Made by a program: the position numbers and the translations under genes. Shown here piece after piece: positions 1 to 6,688 of a DNA stretch of 9,724 nt (positions are counted from its first letter, which is position 1; each line of letters opens with the position of its first letter). The stretch is from a bacterium. GTDB lineage: Bacteria > Latescibacterota > UBA2968 > UBA8231. The DNA is taken from positions 1 through 9,724 of the forward strand of contig JAQCJA010000136.1 of NCBI GenBank assembly GCA_027593305.1, given 5' to 3'. The notes beneath the pieces were generated by a model, which saw nothing but the letters and a program-made list of their open reading frames with translations, had not been told where the DNA came from and ran no database searches.

Positions 1-404
1 TCTCCCGAGTCGGTCACCGGGAAGGTCGTATACCCCATCTCTTCCATGATATGGATGATGTCGCCGATGGTATTGCGCGGCGACAGGGTGGTGATATTGG
101 TCTGGAAACCTGCCTTGAAGCGCTTGACCCTGCCGAGTTTGTCGACCTGTTCCTCGATCGGCTGACTCACTGGCAGGATGCCGATGCCGCCCAACTGGGC
201 AATGGCGATCGCCATCTCCGTGCCCGTCACTGCCTGCATGGCGGCCGTCATGAACGGCGTCTGCAGCCGCAGGAAGTCGTCCTTGCTGCGGCACAGGCGA
301 GTCGTGAGTTGAACGTTCAGGGCATTGCCGTCCGGCGGGGTATAGCCAGGCAGAATGCGGAATTCACGGAGACTATGGGAGGGGCGGTCGAGAACCTTCG
401 CCAT
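1..404 (-). CDS. guaB: IMP dehydrogenase, N-terminal part (runs off left edge)
   Basis: This is the first 134 codons plus two bases of an inosine-5'-monophosphate dehydrogenase, which oxidises IMP to XMP with NAD+ in the committed step of GMP synthesis in the cytoplasm. I translated it by hand from the minus strand and it is open throughout. Residues 49-60 (QTPFMTAAMQAVT) and 63-80 (MAIAIAQLGGIGILPVSQ) match the family's first barrel strands, where the usual form is P-x-x-S-A-A-M-D-x-V-T and then LAIALAQEGGIG. From about residue 103 a CBS domain begins (TLSPRNTIGDII, then EEMGYTTFPVTDSG). The catalytic Cys loop lies outside the window. The ATG at 404-402 follows a good ribosome site, AAGGA, nine bases upstream. 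The opening (SLREFRILPGYTPP) differs from the commoner LTFDDVLLxP start and resembles the variant IMPDH subgroup known from some clostridia and Bacteroidetes. The family call is firm; the subgroup is inferred from memory of its motifs. Confidence 0.92.
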   Translation of the reverse strand, partial: MAKVLDRPSHSLREFRILPGYTPPDGNALNVQLTTRLCRSKDDFLRLQTPFMTAAMQAVTGTEMAIAIAQLGGIGILPVSQPIEEQVDKLGRVKRFKAGFQTNITTLSPRNTIGDIIHIMEEMGYTTFPVTDSG

Positions 405-491
405 GTTGGCTCGTCCTTATAAGGAGCCCCCGGGGAAGAGGACTCGAAAAGCGGCGGCGAGGGGGAAGATCAATCCTCTTGCGAGCAACGA

Positions 492-540
492 AACTTACGG
501 ATCGCGCCCCCTTTGTCCAATAGCAGCCAATGTGTAGTTT
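492..540. promoter_or_regulatory. Candidate divergent promoters between guaB and the YtxH gene
   Basis: The 204-base gap between guaB (leftward) and the YtxH gene (rightward) must hold at least one promoter. On the minus strand TGGACA (519-514) is followed after 16 bases by TAAGTT (497-492). On the plus strand TTGTCC (513-518) is followed after 16 bases by TAGTTT (535-540). The two -35 boxes overlap back to back. Both -10 boxes match the sigma-70 consensus at only three of six positions, so this is a candidate chosen for position and spacing rather than a strong motif. The rest of the gap (405-491 and 541-608) holds the guaB leader and the YtxH ribosome site; I saw no riboswitch fold. Confidence 0.25.
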
Positions 541-608
541 AGCCCTGAATCATCCATTCCCGGCAGACAGCGAGCGCGTCGTCGGCGCCAGAAGGAGAGT
601 GATTGACC

Positions 609-860
609 ATGCCCTACATGAGACACCACAGCAGCAAGAGCAGCGGCGGCAATCTGATCGGTTTTCTGATCGGCTGCCTGGCAGGCATCGTTCTCGGTGC
701 GGCTCTGGGTATTTTGCTGGCCCCTCACAGGGGCGATATCACGCGACGGAAGCTGCTCCGCCGTGCCGGAGAGACGCGGGATCAGGTGGTCGAAAGGGTC
801 GAGGACCTGATGGTGCATCGAAGCGAGGACGCAGATGCCGACGAAGCGGCAAGTCGCTGA
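609..860 (+). CDS. YtxH-domain small membrane protein
   Basis: An 83-residue protein of the YtxH family, small proteins with one N-terminal membrane segment and a charged cytoplasmic tail. Bacillus members are linked to general stress, but the molecular role is not known. Residues 16-38 form a Gly/Ala/Leu-rich membrane segment (LIGFLIGCLAGIVLGAALG) running into ILLAPHRGDITRRKL, the typical YtxH transition of LLAP, then a Gly, then basic residues. The tail (residues 43-83) is helical and charged, ending in an acidic stretch EDADADEA. The ribosome site GAAGGAG (591-597) lies 11 bases before the ATG at 609 and five bases before an in-frame TTG at 603, so a start two codons earlier is possible. 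Its last 26 bases overlap the next gene, so the two are probably translated together. Family call good; function unknown. Confidence 0.85.
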   Translation: MPYMRHHSSKSSGGNLIGFLIGCLAGIVLGAALGILLAPHRGDITRRKLLRRAGETRDQVVERVEDLMVHRSEDADADEAASR

Positions 861-1188
861 CAGTCTGAAGGGGCGACTGGCCGAAATCGCCGATCGAGGC
901 AGGCTCTTCGGCCAGGCGCTCAAAGTGCGGGCCGACATGGCTGCGATTCGGCGCCGTCTGCGTGCCAGCTACGCCGAGCTGGGCGAGGAAGTCTATCGTC
1001 GCCTGCAGGCGGGAGACATGGATGGTGACCACCGATTGTTGACGATGAAGGAGCGGATTGACGCCCTCAGGGCCGAGATACTTCAGCGGGAGTCTGACCT
1101 GCGCGACATCGTCCACACCGGATTCGGCCACGACAAAGACAGCGCCTCGGGGACCCAGACCTCCGACCCGGACGGCCCGGGTCTCTGA
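835..1188 (+). CDS. Small coiled-coil protein coupled to the YtxH gene
   Basis: A 117-residue soluble protein that I cannot assign to a named family with confidence. Residues 1-57 are rich in basic and aliphatic residues in a helical pattern (IRRRLRASYAELGEEVYRRL). Residues 63-95 make a second amphipathic helix (LTMKERIDALRAEILQRESDLRDI), so a helical hairpin or coiled coil is likely. The last 20 residues are low in complexity and probably disordered (SGTQTSDPDGPGL). There is no signal peptide, membrane segment or catalytic motif. It begins inside the preceding YtxH gene in another frame, with GCGAGG a few bases before the ATG. The overlap implies co-expression, and a partnership with the YtxH protein at the membrane is a reasonable inference. 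Small proteins with a similar LGxxVY...helix pattern are, as I recall, found beside YtxH genes elsewhere. Confidence 0.75.
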   Translation: MPTKRQVADSLKGRLAEIADRGRLFGQALKVRADMAAIRRRLRASYAELGEEVYRRLQAGDMDGDHRLLTMKERIDALRAEILQRESDLRDIVHTGFGHDKDSASGTQTSDPDGPGL

Positions 1189-1198
1189 CCGACTCCTG

Positions 1199-1241
1199 TG
1201 GCAGCGGTCGCCGGAATGGTGACGCAGACCCCACCGTGCCA
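1199..1241. terminator. Imperfect inverted repeat at convergent gene ends
   Basis: The 55 bases between the end of the coiled-coil gene (plus) and the end of the second exporter gene (minus) hold an inverted repeat. TGGCA-g-CGGT (1199-1208) pairs with ACCGTGCCA (1233-1241), giving nine base pairs with one bulged G and a loop of about 24 bases. It sits exactly where a bidirectional terminator is expected. No T-run follows on either strand, so it is not a textbook intrinsic terminator; it could act with Rho or as a 3'-end stabilising stem. Confidence 0.3.
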
Positions 1242-1243
1242 GA

Positions 1244-3037
1244 TTATGCGGATGCTCCACTGTCACTCTGATGGAGTCGATACAGGCGGGCATAGATGCC
1301 GTCCGCATGCACCAGTTCGTCATGTCGGCCCCGTTCGCGGACCTCGCCATGATGCAGCACCAAAATCTGTTCCGCATTGCGGATCGTTGATAGTCGGTGG
1401 GCAATGACGACAGAGGTCCGTTCCTGCATCAACCGGGCAATGGCTCCCTGAATCAGTTGCTCCGTCTCCGTGTCAATGCTTGACGTGGCTTCATCAAGCA
1501 CGAGGATCGCCGGGTCGAAGGCCAGGGCGCGGGCAAAGGAAAGCAGTTGCCGTTGCCCGCCAGACAGGCTCGTGCCACCTTCCGTGACCGCCTGCTGGTA
1601 GCCGTCGGGCAGTCGTTCCACGAAGTGATCCGCGTTCACGTAGCGGGCGACGGTGCGAACCTGTTCCGCCGTGATCCGCTCCTCACCGAGCCGGATATTG
1701 CCCTCAATGCTGCCGGTAAACAGAAACACATCCTGCTGTACGATGCCGATGCGCCGCCGGAGTGCGTCCACATCCCATTCGCGGACATCCAGCCCGTCGA
1801 CGAGCACGGTGCCCTGCTGCACTTCGTAGAAGCGGCACAACAGGTTGACGATCGTTGTCTTGCCGGACCCTGTGGCGCCGACCAACGCCAGACTGTGCCC
1901 GGCAGGCACGCGGAATGAGACGTCCTTCAGGATCCAATCCGACGCGTCCGGAGCGTATTTGAAGAAGACCCGATCGAACTCGATGGCCATGCCATCCTGG
2001 CGCAGGCCGACCTGCCCCGCGGGCCCCCCAGCGGGCTCTGCCTGTGTGTCGAGCAGCTCGAAAATGCGTTCCGACGCCGCCATGGCGCTCTGCAGCAGCG
2101 CATAACGATCGGAGATGTCCATGATGGGCCGGAAGAATCGCCGGATATACTGCAGAAAGGCAACCAGGACGCCAACATCGATTGCGTTCTGTACAACGGC
2201 ACCGGCCCCATACCAGACGATCAGCACCATGCCGACGGTGCCGACGAACTCGGTAAACGGGAAAAACACCGAGTAGTAGAAGATTTCGCGATCCTCCGCC
2301 CGCCGATAGGGCAGATGTTCTTCGTCGAAGTCGCGCAGGTTGCGCTGCTGGCGATTGAACAGCTGCACTACCTCCATGCCGGTGATGTTCTCCTGCAGGT
2401 AGGCGTTGAGCCGTGCCAGGCGTCGGCGCAACTCTCGATAGGCGACCATCGCCTTGCCCTGCAGGTAGAACGTGGTCACCGCCAGAAGCGGGATCACGGT
2501 GCAGGAGATCAGGGTCAGGCGGACGTTCATGTCGGCCATGAAGGCGACGATGGCGATCAAGGTGGCCAGGTCCATGAACACCGAGACCACACCCTCGGTG
2601 AAGAACTCGTTGAGGGCTTCCACGTCATTTGTTGTGCGCGTCATCGTGCGGCCGATCGGCGTGCGATCGAAGTAGCGCATCGGCAGCCGCTGCAGATGCA
2701 CAAAGACCTCCCGGCGCATGTCACGCATGACATACTGACCGGTCAACTCCGTAACACGCGTCTGGCCGTACTGCGCCAGATACTGGATCACGAGACTCGC
2801 AAAATAGAGGCCGATGAGTCCATACAGACCCTCCAGGTCTCCCTTCATGATGTGTTCATCGACGCCGATCTGGGTCAGGCGAGGGCCCAACTGGCTGGAT
2901 ACGGCCGTCAGCAGAATCAGCGCCAGGGCGGCGGCGACGCGCGCCTTGTACGGGACCAGGTAGCCGATCAGGCGGAGGGCCAAGCGAAGGTTGAACGGCC
3001 TTTCCTGGACCTCCTCCTCTTTGGTATCACCGCTCAC
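1244..3037 (-). CDS. ABC exporter half-transporter, MdlB-like, catalytically complete
   Basis: A 597-residue fusion of an exporter-type membrane domain (residues about 20-315, six helices) and a nucleotide-binding domain (about 350-590), placed in the inner membrane. It has every ATPase motif: A-loop Tyr361, Walker A GATGSGKT (387-394), Q-loop Gln435, signature LSGGQ (491-495), Walker B ILVLD with catalytic Glu516, D-loop SSID and switch His547. Size and tandem arrangement match E. coli MdlB and the active subunits of heterodimers such as TM287/288 and BmrCD. The start is a GTG at 3037 in a GTGA overlap with the upstream gene's TGA stop; no ribosome site precedes it, so translational coupling is likely. 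The N-terminal KEEEVQERPF before the first elbow helix supports this start. Members export lipids, drugs or peptides; nothing in the sequence shows the substrate. TAA stop. Confidence 0.93.
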   Translation of the reverse strand: MSGDTKEEEVQERPFNLRLALRLIGYLVPYKARVAAALALILLTAVSSQLGPRLTQIGVDEHIMKGDLEGLYGLIGLYFASLVIQYLAQYGQTRVTELTGQYVMRDMRREVFVHLQRLPMRYFDRTPIGRTMTRTTNDVEALNEFFTEGVVSVFMDLATLIAIVAFMADMNVRLTLISCTVIPLLAVTTFYLQGKAMVAYRELRRRLARLNAYLQENITGMEVVQLFNRQQRNLRDFDEEHLPYRRAEDREIFYYSVFFPFTEFVGTVGMVLIVWYGAGAVVQNAIDVGVLVAFLQYIRRFFRPIMDISDRYALLQSAMAASERIFELLDTQAEPAGGPAGQVGLRQDGMAIEFDRVFFKYAPDASDWILKDVSFRVPAGHSLALVGATGSGKTTIVNLLCRFYEVQQGTVLVDGLDVREWDVDALRRRIGIVQQDVFLFTGSIEGNIRLGEERITAEQVRTVARYVNADHFVERLPDGYQQAVTEGGTSLSGGQRQLLSFARALAFDPAILVLDEATSSIDTETEQLIQGAIARLMQERTSVVIAHRLSTIRNAEQILVLHHGEVRERGRHDELVHADGIYARLYRLHQSDSGASA

Positions 3038-4782
3038 ATCTGGGCCAGTTCGTCAGCCAGTTGCTGCCGGCGAGCCAGGTCGGCATATATCCCATTGGCC
3101 ACAACCAGTTCCGTGTGGGTGCCCTGCTCGGCGATACGCCCGTCGTCGAGAACGATGATGTGATCGGCGCCCCGCAGCGTCGAGATCCGGTGCGCGATGA
3201 GGATCGTCGTGCGCTGCTTCATGATGTGCCGCAGGTGGCCGAGTATCGCCGCCTCGGTGTGTGTGTCAACCGCCGACAGGGAGTCGTCAAGAATCAGGAT
3301 CTCGGGCCGCCGCAACAATGCCCTGGCCAACGTCGTCCGTTGTTTCTGTCCGCCGGACAGGGTCACTCCACGTTCGCCGATGACCGTGTCAAAACCGTCG
3401 TCAAAGTCTTCGATGTCAGCACGAACCTGGGCTTGCTCGGCGGCCTCGTGGACGGCCTCTGCCGTTGCCCCATCCACACCGTAGCCAATGTTGGCGTTCA
3501 TGGCGTCGGAGAACAGGAACGGCGTCTGAGCGACATAGCCGATGGCCTGTCGCAGGCGTGACAGAGGCCATTCATCCAACGCCACCCCATCCAGCAGAAT
3601 GCGACCCGTCGTCGGCTCAAGCAGTCGCGGAATCAACCGGGCGAGCGTTGTCTTGCCGGAACCGACACGACCGATGATGCCAAGCGTTGTTCCCGCTGGC
3701 ACATCGAGGTCAATTGCCTCCAGCGCGACCGCACTGTCATAGGCAAAACCGACGCCCTGAAACTGCAGTCTACCCGCCACTTGCGCCGGCAGCCGGGTCG
3801 CCGTCGCTGGCAGGGTGCGGTCGGATATGCGCGGCTCAATGGACAGCACATCGTTGATGCGCCGCATGGCCACCAGCGCCCGTTGTGATCGATCGATCAC
3901 CCAACCCACGTAGGAAACGGGTTGGATCAGCAGGGTGAGGTAGGCATTGAGGGCGACGAAATCCCCGATCGTCAGCCTGCCGGCGACGACGGCCCTGCCC
4001 CCGAGCCAGAGGTTGATGCCCAGTCCGATGGAGGCGATCAGGAATGACAGCGGCTGGTAGATGGCGTGCGTGTGGATCAAATCCGCATTACGCACCAGAT
4101 ATTCCTGGTTCAGTCCGTCGAAAATCCGCGTCTGTGACGCCCCCTGCACGTAGGCCTTGAGCACCCGGATTCCCGACAGGTTCTCCTGGATGAAATTGCT
4201 GATTTCCCCGAAAAAATCCTGAATCGAACGGAAACGGGTGTGCACGATGGCCGCCATGCGCACGATGAACAGACTCATCAACGGCAGAGGGATCAAGACC
4301 AGGAGAGTGATGTGCCAGTCGATGCGACACATCATGGCCACCGAGAAGACGAAGATCAGCACCATCTCCGCAACGCCGCGCAAACCGTAGGTGAAGAAAA
4401 TGCGCACCTGACTCAGGTCATTGGTTGCCCGGGCCATGAGGTCCCCCGTGCGGTGCTCCTGATAGAAAGACAAAGGCTGCGCCAGCAGATGCGCGAAGTA
4501 TGCCGTCCGGATGTCGTACTCGATCCAGGTCGAGGCGACACCCATGAGCCGGCGCATGGCACAGCCGCCGAGGGCGACAACGACGGCCAGGCCGAGCACG
4601 CGGAAAACGTGGCCCTGCACGACAGCCAGCGTCGCATCGTCTGGTCCGACGAGCGCGTCGACGGCCGCGCCGATCTGCACCGGGATCAGAGTATTGGCAA
4701 CCTGGGCACAGGTGATCGCGGCCACCCCCAGCAGCAACCGAGTGCGGTAGGGGTGCACGTAGCGTGAGAATGGGCCAAACAT
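3034..4782 (-). CDS. ABC exporter half-transporter, MdlA-like, degenerate ATP site
   Basis: A 582-residue membrane/ATPase half-transporter that is the likely partner of the following gene. The membrane domain covers about residues 10-305. The nucleotide-binding domain has A-loop Tyr348, Walker A GRVGSGKT (371-378), Q-loop Gln419, signature LSGGQ (475-479), Walker B ILILD (495-499) and switch His531. Residue 500, normally the catalytic Glu, is Asp (LILDDSLSAVD). The same change is known in TM287, BmrC and, as I recall, E. coli MdlA, where that ATP site binds but barely hydrolyses. Pairing with the complete partner therefore predicts a heterodimer with one working and one degenerate site. The ATG at 4782-4780 has only a weak AGG seven bases upstream. 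The gene lies 81 bases after rdgB on the same strand, with a hairpin in the gap. Substrate unknown. Confidence 0.93.
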   Translation of the reverse strand: MFGPFSRYVHPYRTRLLLGVAAITCAQVANTLIPVQIGAAVDALVGPDDATLAVVQGHVFRVLGLAVVVALGGCAMRRLMGVASTWIEYDIRTAYFAHLLAQPLSFYQEHRTGDLMARATNDLSQVRIFFTYGLRGVAEMVLIFVFSVAMMCRIDWHITLLVLIPLPLMSLFIVRMAAIVHTRFRSIQDFFGEISNFIQENLSGIRVLKAYVQGASQTRIFDGLNQEYLVRNADLIHTHAIYQPLSFLIASIGLGINLWLGGRAVVAGRLTIGDFVALNAYLTLLIQPVSYVGWVIDRSQRALVAMRRINDVLSIEPRISDRTLPATATRLPAQVAGRLQFQGVGFAYDSAVALEAIDLDVPAGTTLGIIGRVGSGKTTLARLIPRLLEPTTGRILLDGVALDEWPLSRLRQAIGYVAQTPFLFSDAMNANIGYGVDGATAEAVHEAAEQAQVRADIEDFDDGFDTVIGERGVTLSGGQKQRTTLARALLRRPEILILDDSLSAVDTHTEAAILGHLRHIMKQRTTILIAHRISTLRGADHIIVLDDGRIAEQGTHTELVVANGIYADLARRQQLADELAQM

Positions 4783-4826
4783 GTCAGGGCCTGGCCAGAC
4801 CGTCCTGCGACCGATCGGCTTCTACA

Positions 4827-4846
4827 GAGGGATGTCTCCATCCCCC
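4827..4846 (-). other. GNRA-capped RNA hairpin between rdgB and the exporter genes
   Basis: Read on the minus strand, the transcript would contain GGGATG-GAGA-CATCCC: a perfect six-pair stem (4844-4839 with 4834-4829) closed by a GAGA loop of the stable GNRA class. A G-U and then a G-C pair extend it to eight pairs. It lies 17 bases after the rdgB stop and about 44 bases before the exporter start. No T-run follows, so it is not a plain intrinsic terminator; processing, mRNA stability or partial attenuation are possible roles. The fold is seen in the sequence; the role is inferred. Confidence 0.45.
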
Positions 4847-4863
4847 GATGTGCGTCCGGTGCT

Positions 4864-5469
4864 TCAGTTTGACAACAATGCGGGAAAGGTCTCCGTCAGT
4901 ACTGGCAACAGAGACCGAAGCGCGCGCCCCCGATGGCTGATGGCGCTTTTCTCCGACCGACTAAGTGCTGCCATGCTGCGGCCATATGCAGGAACCAGGA
5001 AAACTGGATCGTAGCCAAAGCCGCCTTCACCACTGGGACGCATAAGGATCCGGCCCTCGCAGGTACCTTCCGCCGTGACCAGGCGACCATCCGGGGAAAA
5101 AACGACAAGGCAACAACGGAAGCGGGCGGTCCGAGCCTCCGGCGGCACGTCGATCAATTCCGCCAGAAGGTGACGATAGCGGCCGGAATCATCGAGTTCC
5201 CGACCCCCGTAGCGCGCCGATTGCACCCCAGGGCGACCACCGAGGGCATCCACCTCAAGGCCCGAATCATCGGCGACGCTGAGCAGACCGGACGCCGTGG
5301 CGTAGGCCTTCGCCTTCAATAAGGCGTTGTCGTAGAAGGTGTCGCCCGTTTCCTCGACGTACAGATTTCCGAGCCGGACGTCATCGGGCGTACGAATGCG
5401 CAGGCCCGTCAGCAGCGAGCGGAACTCATGGAGTTTGCCCTTGTTGCCTGTGGCGACCAGCAACGACAC
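4864..5469 (-). CDS. rdgB: RdgB/HAM1 XTP/dITP pyrophosphatase
   Basis: A 201-residue non-canonical purine NTP pyrophosphatase. It hydrolyses dITP, ITP and XTP to monophosphates and pyrophosphate, keeping deaminated purines out of DNA and RNA in the cytoplasm. All family motifs are present: ATGNKGKLHEF (residues 6-16) for triphosphate binding, ADDSGLEVDAL (about 66-76) with the metal-binding Asp pair and general base, GRPGVQSARY (78-87), GEGGFGYDPVF (about 147-157) for base recognition and SHRGRAL near residues 178-184. The length is normal (E. coli 197). The GTG start at 5469 lies eight bases after the TAG of the TPR gene and has no clear ribosome site, so it probably depends on coupled translation. 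A TTG two codons later (5463) is a possible alternative. It is the second gene of the minus-strand cluster. Link to the exporter is by position only. Confidence 0.95.
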   Translation of the reverse strand: MSLLVATGNKGKLHEFRSLLTGLRIRTPDDVRLGNLYVEETGDTFYDNALLKAKAYATASGLLSVADDSGLEVDALGGRPGVQSARYGGRELDDSGRYRHLLAELIDVPPEARTARFRCCLVVFSPDGRLVTAEGTCEGRILMRPSGEGGFGYDPVFLVPAYGRSMAALSRSEKSAISHRGRALRSLLPVLTETFPALLSN

Positions 5470-5477
5470 CGGCGAGG

Positions 5478-6596
5478 CTACTGTTGTCCCTGGGCCCGAG
5501 TCTGGGCGGCATCCAGTTCCTCGAGCTTGTGCGCGCAGTAATCCTTGAAGCGGCTGTCGGCAATGGCGCGACCGTACCAGGACCGCGCCTCTGCAAGTTG
5601 ACCGAGTTCGGCGTGGGCATCGGCGAGGATGACCTGGGCAGCGTAGAAGTCCTTCTGTCGCGTCACTGCCGCATTGCCCGCTTCGACGGTGGCCTGGTAG
5701 TTGCCAATCCCCAGGTAGGCTTCGGCAAGTCGATAGCGCGTCTGCGCATCCTTGGCATCGATCTCGACGGCCTTCAGCAACGGCGCGATGGCCTCGCCGT
5801 GGCGCCGCAACTGAATCAGCGCTGTGCCAATCAGGACGAAACCCTCGCCATACGTGGCATCGAGCGAGACTGCTGTCCGAAGGGTAGTGACAGCTCCCTC
5901 CAGATCTTCAGAAGCGATCTGTACCTGCGCGAGGCCGGAATATGCCTGGACGAGTTTGCCGTCCACGGCAATCGCTTTCCGGTACATTGCGGCCGCCTGG
6001 CGCAACTCGCCCCGCTGGCGGTGAATGTCTCCCAGGGACTTGTACGGCCAGGCATAGTTGGGGTCCGCCGCCGAGGCCGCAACGAAAGCGACGGCCGCTT
6101 TGTCGGGCTGCCGCAAACTGATATGACAAAGGCCGATGGTATAAAACGCCTGGGCGTTGCCCGGCTTGTAGCGCAGCGACGCCTCGGCGTGCTGGATCGC
6201 TTCGCCGAAGCGACGCTGTTGCCGAGACCGGAGGGCCGCCTTGTAGAAAAGATCGCCCAGCAGGCCTGGAATTCGATCGGCAAGATCCGTTTTGCTGACG
6301 CCGTGTCGCAGGGCTGCCTCCAGGGAGAGGGCAGATTTGTCGTATTCCCCCAGAGAGGCCCGGGCCATACCCAGGGCATAGTGGGCGTCGCCATACGTGG
6401 AGTCGAGACCAACAGCCGACTCCAACTCAATGGCGGCGTTGCGGAAATCCTTGCCCTGAAGTTGCGTGTATCCTGCCCGGTAATGAGCGACGGCGTCATC
6501 CGGTTGCGCCTCGACGGGCCTGAAGTTTGTCAGCGCAAACAGGCTCGACAACAGCAGCAGGCCCCGGGTGATTCGTAGATCAAGAAGCAGAGTCAT
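5478..6596 (-). CDS. Exported TPR-repeat protein
   Basis: A 372-residue protein built almost wholly of tetratricopeptide repeats, helical hairpins that hold protein partners. Residues 1-30 look like a Sec signal peptide: charged start with Arg8 and Arg11, a hydrophobic core GLLLLSSLFAL, and a likely cut after VEA before QPDD. There is no Cys at the cut, so it is probably soluble in the periplasm or secreted. About nine repeats follow, near residues 34-67, 68-100, 113-146, 147-180, 181-214, 215-248, 249-282, 283-316 and 317-350. They show the usual W/LG-Y-A-P spacing, for example AHYALGMARASLGEYDKSALSL (in part) and YKSLGDIHRQRGELRQAAAMY. No enzymatic domain is visible. The ATG at 6596 is the first usable start after an in-frame TGA; no good ribosome site is seen. 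It heads the four-gene cluster. Partner unknown. Confidence 0.85.
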   Translation of the reverse strand: MTLLLDLRITRGLLLLSSLFALTNFRPVEAQPDDAVAHYRAGYTQLQGKDFRNAAIELESAVGLDSTYGDAHYALGMARASLGEYDKSALSLEAALRHGVSKTDLADRIPGLLGDLFYKAALRSRQQRRFGEAIQHAEASLRYKPGNAQAFYTIGLCHISLRQPDKAAVAFVAASAADPNYAWPYKSLGDIHRQRGELRQAAAMYRKAIAVDGKLVQAYSGLAQVQIASEDLEGAVTTLRTAVSLDATYGEGFVLIGTALIQLRRHGEAIAPLLKAVEIDAKDAQTRYRLAEAYLGIGNYQATVEAGNAAVTRQKDFYAAQVILADAHAELGQLAEARSWYGRAIADSRFKDYCAHKLEELDAAQTRAQGQQ

Positions 6597-6607
6597 ATGC
6601 CGTAAAT

Positions 6608-6658
6608 TTCAAGGGTTGCCTGTGGGAAGAAAAGGCTGAACCTACTTGCCTTCAAGGG
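6608..6658. repeat. Pair of 8-base direct repeats in the divergent promoter region
   Basis: TTCAAGGG occurs at 6608-6615 and again at 6651-6658, 43 bases apart, about four helical turns. The pentamer TTGCC adjoins each copy on its inner side (6616-6620 and 6646-6650). The right copy lies between the -35 and -10 boxes of the minus-strand promoter candidate and the left copy lies in its leader, a layout that would suit a repressor binding two sites. Function is inferred from position only. Confidence 0.35.
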
Positions 6659-6667
6659 AGTTGTCAA
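6639..6667 (-). promoter_or_regulatory. Candidate sigma-70 promoter of the TPR-rdgB-exporter cluster
   Basis: On the minus strand a perfect TTGACA (6667-6662) is followed after exactly 17 bases by TAGGTT (6644-6639; three of six to consensus). Transcription would begin near 6632 and leave a leader of about 36 bases before the ATG at 6596. It is the best promoter match seen in the window and lies just upstream of the first gene of the cluster. Confidence 0.5.
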
Positions 6668-6688
6668 AGCCCGAAAGGTGCCTACACT
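6661..6688 (+). promoter_or_regulatory. Candidate divergent promoter for the permease gene
   Basis: On the plus strand TTGTCA (6661-6666, five of six to consensus) is followed after 16 bases by TACACT (6683-6688, four of six). It shares six bases of its -35 box with the minus-strand promoter. If used, transcription begins near 6695, downstream of the GTG at 6678, so the permease would have to start at TTG 6750 or ATG 6756. Confidence 0.35.

Noticed and set aside
414..425. Perfect 12-base palindrome TCCTTATAAGGA over the guaB ribosome site
   Set aside because: Two or three such palindromes are expected by chance in this length, and half of it is simply the AAGGA ribosome site.
437..481. Inverted repeat AAGAGGA/TCCTCTT upstream of guaB
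   Set aside because: Seven pairs across a loop of about 30 bases with no further structure; not convincing as a riboswitch or operator.
739..1404. Open frame of 221 codons on the minus strand across the coiled-coil gene and exporter end
   Set aside because: It conflicts with the YtxH/coiled-coil pair and the exporter C-terminus, both better supported by family motifs and ribosome sites.
2315..3163. Open frame of 282 codons on the plus strand opposite the exporter junction
   Set aside because: The minus strand encodes complete ABC exporter motifs across the same bases; the plus product is rich in His, Gln and Arg with no domain.
5484..6578. Open frame of 364 codons on the plus strand opposite the TPR gene
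   Set aside because: It is the mirror of a GC-rich gene with clear TPR repeats and signal peptide on the minus strand; its own product has no recognisable domain.
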